Shown here piece after piece: positions 59,607-64,000 of a stretch of DNA of 64,000 nt. The stretch's first letter is position 1. Every line of letters begins with the position of its first letter. The stretch is from an uncultured Paraprevotella sp. (GTDB lineage Bacteria > Bacteroidota > Bacteroidia > Bacteroidales > Bacteroidaceae). Made by a program: the position numbers and the translations under genes. The stretch covers positions 1-64,000 of the forward strand of contig CALULT010000007.1 of assembly GCA_944321565.1 (NCBI GenBank), given 5' to 3'. The notes beneath the pieces are model-generated. The model had not been told where the DNA came from and did no database searches. It saw only the letters and a list, made by a program, of their open reading frames with translations.

Positions 59607-60439
59607 GCGCGTGAGGATTGGGATGGGGTACTATGTGTGAGGTCTGTCCGCACAAGCCGCCGGTAGGCAACATACCAGCACAAGGCGGTCAGGACAAGGA
59701 GAGAAGAATGCCAACCGGATAGCCAGATGATGGCAACGTCCATGGCTGAGGGATATGCTCGCATGAGGCTGCTGATGCTGTAAACGAGTATGACGGGCAG
59801 CATGAGGATGCTGAACTTTCCGAGGACGCGGAGGGGCTTTGCCTTCAGGGTGGACGTGAGCGCCAGAACGGCCTGCCCGAGCAGGGTGAGGGTGAACAGG
59901 GTCTGGAAAAACAGTTGCGTGTGCGGGTCGGTTAGGAAGTCGGGGTCGCGGTAGAGAGGGGAGGCCAGGCCGGTGCCGGGGAAAACCGCACGGCAGATGA
60001 GGATGCGGGTGAGGTCGGCCGCCCAATAGATGAGCGGGAATGCGACGAGGGAGAAAGGCACGACATAGAGCCACCACCGTGTGAACTTTTCCAGCATGGT
60101 CGTGGGGGACAGCAGGAAGCGGAGGGTTTGCCCGCGCGTCAGGGTCTTTGTCCGGAACGTCCTGACGGAGAGGAGCATGAACGCAAAGAATGCGACCGAC
60201 AGGAATTGTTTGTTGTATCTCCACCCCCGGTCCATCCCCGGCAGCAGTCCTTCGCGCTGGTCGAGCACTGCCTTGACGGGGAGCGTTTCGGCGTAGAGGT
60301 CGATGTGGATGGCCGTGAGTGCGATGGCCGTGATGACGTATGCGCCAATCAGGAACATCAGGTAATTGTTCCGCTTTTCGCCCCAGTCCATCCGGAGCAG
60401 GGCGGCGAAACGTCGGCGGTTGAAATGTGAGGTATGCAT
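59603..60439 (-). CDS. ABC-2-like multi-pass membrane protein B
   Basis: A 278-residue protein: start MHTSHFNRRRFAALLRMDWG, motifs FLLSPTTMLEKFTRWWL, WAADLTRILICRAV and LGQAVLALTSTLKAKPLRVL where the others have TYWR. Six helices are likely. The 3' end overlaps the GntR start by 4 nt. It is the second gene of the operon after A. Proteins A and B differ from C-E by lacking the TYWRxxP motif. Confidence 0.85.
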   Translation of the reverse strand: MHTSHFNRRRFAALLRMDWGEKRNNYLMFLIGAYVITAIALTAIHIDLYAETLPVKAVLDQREGLLPGMDRGWRYNKQFLSVAFFAFMLLSVRTFRTKTLTRGQTLRFLLSPTTMLEKFTRWWLYVVPFSLVAFPLIYWAADLTRILICRAVFPGTGLASPLYRDPDFLTDPHTQLFFQTLFTLTLLGQAVLALTSTLKAKPLRVLGKFSILMLPVILVYSISSLMRAYPSAMDVAIIWLSGWHSSLLVLTALCWYVAYRRLVRTDLTHSTPSQSSRA

Positions 60440-60446
60440 AGAGGTC

Positions 60447-61277
60447 TTATTTAGAAGCGTAAGTTAAATCTGCTGCTTTCAATCTCCGGTAGATGAGCCA
60501 CCATGCCAGGCCGGTGCAGAGGAAGGCCGCCATGTCCCATGTGGCGAGAAACATGTTTTTCGGTATGTGCGGTATTCTCCAAGCTATGGAAAAGATTATG
60601 AGGGGCAGCAATGAGAACAAACAGAGCAGGTAGCCACAGACACGTTTTGAATTGGTCTTAAATTCAGTAATCCAGATGAATAAGGATTGCGCGCCTCCCA
60701 TGAGGATAAAGAAACTCACCACCTCCCATGCGCCAAAATTTCCTTCCATTCCGAGGCTGGAAAGGAACGGGAAGGCATAGTGCAGGTCGGGATAGAGTAG
60801 GTTGCAGATGACGACCCGTGTCCAGTCGGCCGCAAGGCCGATGGCCATGCTTCCGAAAATGGACAGGGGAAATGCGTGAATCCACAGTAGTGCGAGAATT
60901 TCGAGCCGTGACACCGGGAGGGTGAGTGTCCGAATGAGGCTGTTTTTGTCGGAGGCAATTGAAGCCGTGGTCGTGTAGATTGTACAGAACAGACTTGCTA
61001 CGAAAATCAAGGTTATTTTGACCTCTTTCCAACTGCCGTCTATGCCCTGTGCGATTTGGGCGGAGAGGGTTTGCCATTCGGCTTGCCGCCCAGGTAGCCC
61101 AGCCTCCTGCATGACAGTGTGGGCGTGTGCGGCATCGGGCAGCATGTACCAGCACATGTAAGCTACGGCGAACAGATAGAAGAATACTATCATCTTGAAA
61201 TGGAACTTCCGTCCTTCTGCCCAGCTCATGCGGAGCAGGTTGCGGAATCGTTTGGCAGAAAAAGTGGCGGTTTCCAT
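60447..61277 (-). CDS. ABC-2-like multi-pass membrane protein A
   Basis: A 276-residue protein: start METATFSAKRFRNLLRMSWA, motifs LTLPVSRLEILALLWIHAF, GLAADWTRVVICNLL and GGAQSLFIWITEFKTNSKRV. About six helices. It starts 6 nt after the ATPase gene and ends 7 nt before B. The RF-x3-LR-x-SWAEGRKF start is the paralog signature. With the ATPase it probably forms one transporter half; whether A-E assemble together or are alternatives is unknown. Confidence 0.85.
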   Translation of the reverse strand: METATFSAKRFRNLLRMSWAEGRKFHFKMIVFFYLFAVAYMCWYMLPDAAHAHTVMQEAGLPGRQAEWQTLSAQIAQGIDGSWKEVKITLIFVASLFCTIYTTTASIASDKNSLIRTLTLPVSRLEILALLWIHAFPLSIFGSMAIGLAADWTRVVICNLLYPDLHYAFPFLSSLGMEGNFGAWEVVSFFILMGGAQSLFIWITEFKTNSKRVCGYLLCLFSLLPLIIFSIAWRIPHIPKNMFLATWDMAAFLCTGLAWWLIYRRLKAADLTYASK

Positions 61278-61283
61278 GGCGGG

Positions 61284-62129
61284 CTATTTTTCGGGCGTGA
61301 AGAGACGGGTCATGATTTCCGGATGCGCCAGCGCACCGTTGAAAAGCAGTTCGAGGTTGATTTCCGAGTCTTTGCCTGCGGGGTTGGCCGCCATGATGTC
61401 GAAGCCGTGGGGTGAGGGCGCGGCGAAGTACGCCCCTGCGGCCTCTTGCTCGTTTTCTGTCTGGCCGAAATAGATTTTCTGGCAAATGTCGGCCACCGGG
61501 GCATCCATCACGGCGTGTCCGCCGTCGATGATGACGATGTGGTCGAGCAGTTGTTCCACGTCTTTTACCAAATGGGTGGAAATCACGATGCCGCGCTTCT
61601 CGTCCATTTCGCGGATGAGCAGTTTGCGGAATTGGCTCTTGCTGGGGATGTCCATGCCGTTGGTCGGTTCGTCCATGATGAGCCACGAGGTGTGGGTGGC
61701 CAAGGCGAAACAGACCAACACTTTCTTTTTTTGTCCCATGGATAGCTCGCCCAGTTTGAGGTCTTCCGTCATGTCGAAGGCTTCCAGGTTGCGTCGCAGG
61801 CTCTCATGGTCGAATTTCGGGTAGAAGGGCGCGTAAAGCCGCACGTATTTCTCCAGCGAATAGTCCGGCAGGTCAAACTCTTCGGGGATGAGATAGAAGT
61901 CGGCAAGCGTGTCGGGGCGGCGCAGGCGCACATTCACGCCATGCAGGCAAGCTTGTCCGGACTGTGGGGTCAGCAGTCCGGTCATGAGGTAGAGCAAGGT
62001 GGACTTTCCTGCGCCGTTCTTGCCCAAGAGTCCGTACACGTTTCCTTCCCGTAGCTTCAGGGAGAAGTCGTCAAATACGCGGTTTTTCCGTTTGGGATAA
62101 CCGAATGAAAGGTGTTCGATGGTCATCAT
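61284..62129 (-). CDS. ABC transporter ATPase of the five-permease operon
   Basis: A 281-residue ATPase. Walker A is GKNGAGKS (36-43), the signature is LSMGQKKKVLV, Walker B is SWLIMDEPTNGMD and the H-loop is VISTHLVKDVE. The DEPTNGMD and LSMGQKKK forms resemble the drug-resistance-type ATPases (YtrB/BcrA-like) that work with ABC-2 permeases. It is the first gene of the seven-gene operon and the only ATPase. The start could be the first or second Met. A C-terminal 70-residue domain (about 200-281) has no obvious match. Confidence 0.88.
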   Translation of the reverse strand: MMTIEHLSFGYPKRKNRVFDDFSLKLREGNVYGLLGKNGAGKSTLLYLMTGLLTPQSGQACLHGVNVRLRRPDTLADFYLIPEEFDLPDYSLEKYVRLYAPFYPKFDHESLRRNLEAFDMTEDLKLGELSMGQKKKVLVCFALATHTSWLIMDEPTNGMDIPSKSQFRKLLIREMDEKRGIVISTHLVKDVEQLLDHIVIIDGGHAVMDAPVADICQKIYFGQTENEQEAAGAYFAAPSPHGFDIMAANPAGKDSEINLELLFNGALAHPEIMTRLFTPEK

Positions 62130-62154
62130 ACGCTTTTATTCTTTATCTGTTGTT

Positions 62155-62210
62155 GGTGTATTAGTCCTTTAGTACACTGCAAATATAGTCTGCCTCTTTG
62201 AAACGTCCAA
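62155..62210 (-). promoter_or_regulatory. Promoter and putative YtrA-type operator of the ABC operon
   Basis: Leftward TTG (62208-62210) and TATATTTG (62180-62187) are 20 bp apart. The inverted repeat GGTGTA (62155-62160) and TACACT (62173-62178), separated by 12 bp, sits directly downstream of the -7 element over the start of transcription, close to the AGTGTA-n13-TACACT form reported for YtrA-type repressors. Confidence 0.55.
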
Positions 62211-62232
62211 GTGTTTCTCTGGATTTTAACAT

Positions 62233-62273
62233 AAAAAAACGCGGGCATTGCCTTGTTATCAGGCGATGTCCGC
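62233..62273 (-). terminator. Terminator of the Rpn-family gene
   Basis: GCGGGCATTGCC (62241-62252) faces GGCGATGTCCGC (62262-62273), pairing throughout with two wobbles. Read leftward it ends in seven Ts (A-run 62233-62239). Confidence 0.8.
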
Positions 62274-62314
62274 AATGTCTGTAGGTTTGAAAATATTATC
62301 CGTAGATATAGCAA

Positions 62315-62340
62315 CACCCGGTTTCAAAGCCTGAAACTCC
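62315..62340. repeat. Single inverted unit of the 22-bp repeat
   Basis: CACCCGGTTTCAAAGCC and CTGAAACTCC together are the reverse complement of one unit of the tandem array at 201-332 (GTTTCAGGC and TTTGAAAC halves). It lies in the 3' UTR between the Rpn-family gene and its terminator. Confidence 0.6.
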
Positions 62341-62398
62341 AGTGTTTTGTGCCATCCGATGTGATGTACGCACAAGGCTGGCAAATTGCGGAAATCAT

Positions 62399-63343
62399 TT
62401 ATAGTTTTGCAATGTTTTCCACTGTGAGTCCGGTGGCTTGGGCTATGGCTTCTACGGGCAAGCCCATCTCTTTGAGGTTACGGGCTATTCCTTCCTTTTC
62501 TTTTTCCCTGCCTTTTGCCAGTCCTTGTTCTAGTCCTTGTTCCAGTCCTTGTTCCAGTCCTTGTTCCAGTCCTTGTTCCAGTCCTTGTTCCAGTCCTTTT
62601 TCCAATCCTTGTTCCCAGCCTTCCTTATATCTGCGCGATATACTATTGATAAGGGTGCGTTCCACACTGATAGCGTCCCAAAATTCATCGTATCCCTGTA
62701 GCTCTGCGGCGGTGAAGGCGGATTCCTCCACTTCGACCAGTGCCTTGTGGGTTTCTGGGTTGTCCAGTAGTTCCTGCGGTGCATGGCGGGTTTGTTCTGA
62801 GATTTCGGTGAGGAATCTGAGCCAAAGCACCTGCATCTTCTTTTCGGCGTAGGTGTGCGGGGTGAACTTTGGCAGCTCGATGAACACTAGATGTAGCCCG
62901 TCAATGACCTTGTCCGTGTGCTCGCTGTGCACCAGCCGGTAGTAGTGGTAGTAATTCTTCAGTTCCGGCTCGAAGATGTCATTAACCAGGTTGAGGGAAT
63001 AAACGGGGTGCAGCAGTTCGTAGTCGTATCCCTTTTTCAGTTGGCGCACGTAGGCTTTGGAAGCGTTGAAGAGAACGCGGTTTTGGAATTCCTTTGACCA
63101 CACCATCTGCATCTCCACGATGAACTGTCGGCCGCGCGCGTCCTTGCAGCGCACGTCCACGATGCTGTTCTTGCGCACCGGGGTATCGGGTACCATTTCG
63201 GGAGAAAGGTATTCCACGTTCCGCACTTCTTCCTCCGGCTTTTCGAAAGGCAGCAGGGCGTTGAGCAAGCTGATGACCAGGTCGGGATGTTCGCCGAAGA
63301 CTTTCTTGAAAGTCAGGTCGGCCTTGGGATCCAGGTATTTCAT
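62399..63343 (-). CDS. Rpn-family PD-(D/E)XK nuclease, transposase_31-like
   Basis: A 314-residue protein starting MKYLDPKADLTFKKVFGEHP. Asp63, Glu77 and Gln79 (VDV...VEMQM) fit the nuclease core DxxD...ExQ. The family is recombination-promoting nuclease Rpn, found in many copies in Bacteroidetes. The C-terminal part carries eight EQGL/EKGL units in a coiled or helical array and ends IARNLKEMGLPVEAIAQATG. The DNA repeats can change in number. A TATCTTTG element at 63376-63383 precedes it. Confidence 0.88.
   Translation of the reverse strand: MKYLDPKADLTFKKVFGEHPDLVISLLNALLPFEKPEEEVRNVEYLSPEMVPDTPVRKNSIVDVRCKDARGRQFIVEMQMVWSKEFQNRVLFNASKAYVRQLKKGYDYELLHPVYSLNLVNDIFEPELKNYYHYYRLVHSEHTDKVIDGLHLVFIELPKFTPHTYAEKKMQVLWLRFLTEISEQTRHAPQELLDNPETHKALVEVEESAFTAAELQGYDEFWDAISVERTLINSISRRYKEGWEQGLEKGLEQGLEQGLEQGLEQGLEQGLEQGLAKGREKEKEGIARNLKEMGLPVEAIAQATGLTVENIAKL
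62519..62614. repeat. Eight 12-bp in-frame tandem repeats
   Basis: CAGTCCTTGTTC recurs eight times with minor changes, coding EQGL units leftward. Length change by slippage would keep the frame because the unit is 12 bp. Confidence 0.9.
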
Positions 63344-63375
63344 GGCGTTTGTTCCTTTATGATATGTCCATGGTG

Positions 63376-63383
63376 CAAAGATA
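63376..63383 (-). promoter_or_regulatory. -7 element TATCTTTG for the Rpn-family gene
   Basis: CAAAGATA on the plus strand is TATCTTTG leftward, 33 bp before the start codon at 63343. Confidence 0.6.
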
Positions 63384-63564
63384 ATGCAAACAGGGCGCAG
63401 GGCAAAACAAATCCTTGTGTTTTTGGGTGTGGTATCCTTTTGTTTTCATGTGGTGCAGTTATTGTATGGGCGTATTCCCCGTATTTTCCGTTACCTTCAC
63501 GTGTTTTTCTTTCAAAAATAGTGATTTTATTCGTGTTGTCCAAGCTTAAAAGAAAGTAAAATCG

Positions 63565-63572
63565 TATCTTTG
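63565..63572 (+). promoter_or_regulatory. -7 element TATCTTTG for the DMP19-type gene
   Basis: TATCTTTG is 23 bp before the ATG at 63596. Confidence 0.6.
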
Positions 63573-63595
63573 CAAACATTGGAGTAGAAAAGGAT

Positions 63596-64000
63596 ATGGA
63601 ACGGAAGGCAATTACGGTCAGCGATGCGCGTTTGCGCGAGGCGGCGGCACAGGGGATGGATGAGTTTCTGCAGGTGTTCATTGAGCGTTACAAGGAAGTC
63701 ATCGGAGGCGAGCTGAACGCGGAGAACATGGGCTTGCTGAACGGGGAACAGATTTCGTTGCTGGCCTATGCAATTTTCCGTGAAGAAGTAATGGACGGCG
63801 GATTTATCCAGTTGATTTATAACGGTTACGGCCCGTTTATCTTTGACAATCCTTTTGCCAAGGCCATGCGCATGATGGGAGCCACGGAGCTGGCTAAACT
63901 CATTAATAAGGGGAAGAAACTGTATGTCAAGTATAAGGCTGAACTGACACGGGAGCGGACGGACGAGGAGTTCATGGGGATGTTTGAGCAATATCCGAAG
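63596..64000 (+). CDS. DMP19/DUF4375-type protein, 5' part, cut by the window end
   Basis: ATG at 63596 opens a 135-codon frame that is still open at the last base. The protein begins MERKAITVSDARLREAAAQG, then EQISLLAYAIFREEVMDGGF, IQLIYNGYGPFIFDNPFAKA and MRMMGATELAKLINK. The GGFxQxxxNGYGxFIFDNPF core is the DMP19 (DUF4375) fold, first known as a DNA mimic in Neisseria and widely spread in other roles. It is preceded by a TATCTTTG element. The C-terminus lies beyond the window, so length is unknown. Confidence 0.8.
   Translation, partial: MERKAITVSDARLREAAAQGMDEFLQVFIERYKEVIGGELNAENMGLLNGEQISLLAYAIFREEVMDGGFIQLIYNGYGPFIFDNPFAKAMRMMGATELAKLINKGKKLYVKYKAELTRERTDEEFMGMFEQYPK

Overview
The window looks like a piece of a Bacteroidales chromosome, most likely a Bacteroides relative. 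Evidence: (i) many genes are preceded by the Bacteroidetes -7 element TAnnTTTG (TAACTTTG, TATCTTTG, TATATTTG, TAATTTTG) instead of an E. coli -10 box; (ii) the gene set is typical of the group: RprX/RprY, an EF-G2 paralog, a GldB-like lipoprotein, DUF5606-coaE-YbbR-yajC-nusB, DUF3276, dipeptidyl peptidases III and IV, a GH127 arabinofuranosidase and a TonB-dependent receptor. No rRNA, tRNA, CRISPR array or prophage was recognised.

Layout. 1-970 is repeat-rich and holds the end of an IS4-type transposase. 972-4978 is an AT-rich accessory island: a 622-residue protein with a uracil-DNA-glycosylase-like N-terminus, three very small hydrophobic or glycine-rich proteins, a Schlafen-type AlbA_2 protein and a one-helix membrane peptide. 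5239-27026 is core genome: mlaF-mlaE, lptB, tig, clpP-clpX, recQ, purA, a RsmI-like methylase, a GldB-like lipoprotein, GH127, rprX-rprY, marR, rpsF-rpsR-rplI, mtaB and a glycosyltransferase. 27027-27858 is stacked repeats with a MITE-like element. 27859-36946 has a SWI2/SNF2 helicase, a frameshifted secreted-protein gene, EF-G2, hemW, a DUF4827 lipoprotein and a DHH phosphoesterase. 37005-44319 runs leftward with comEC, rpe, a sigma factor and the coaE-YbbR-yajC-nusB cluster. 44448-55746 holds DUF3276, a second RecQ, an AraC-type regulator, DPP III, an AlkD/HEAT protein, a HAD phosphatase, DPP IV and a TonB receptor. 55842-62129 is a seven-gene leftward operon (one ABC ATPase, five paralogous membrane proteins, one GntR/YtrA-type regulator) followed by a decayed CMD-cupin gene. 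62399-64000 has an Rpn-family nuclease with an in-frame 12-bp tandem repeat and the start of a DMP19-type gene.

Most worth following up: the AT-rich island as a candidate defence or inter-bacterial module; the five-permease ABC operon with a YtrA-like operator at its promoter; several dispersed repeat families that I could trace between distant sites, including an identical 29-nt arm at 27097-27125 and 50151-50179, and a MITE-like element at 53470-53663 with a partial copy at 40812-40849; a secreted-protein gene frameshifted within a perfect 12-bp inverted repeat; rpe and comEC lying in one frame separated by a single TAG with no usual start for comEC; and strong AGGAGG sites before the genes for bS18 and bL9 in a phylum that mostly does without Shine-Dalgarno pairing. 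All similarities are read by eye; no database search was run.
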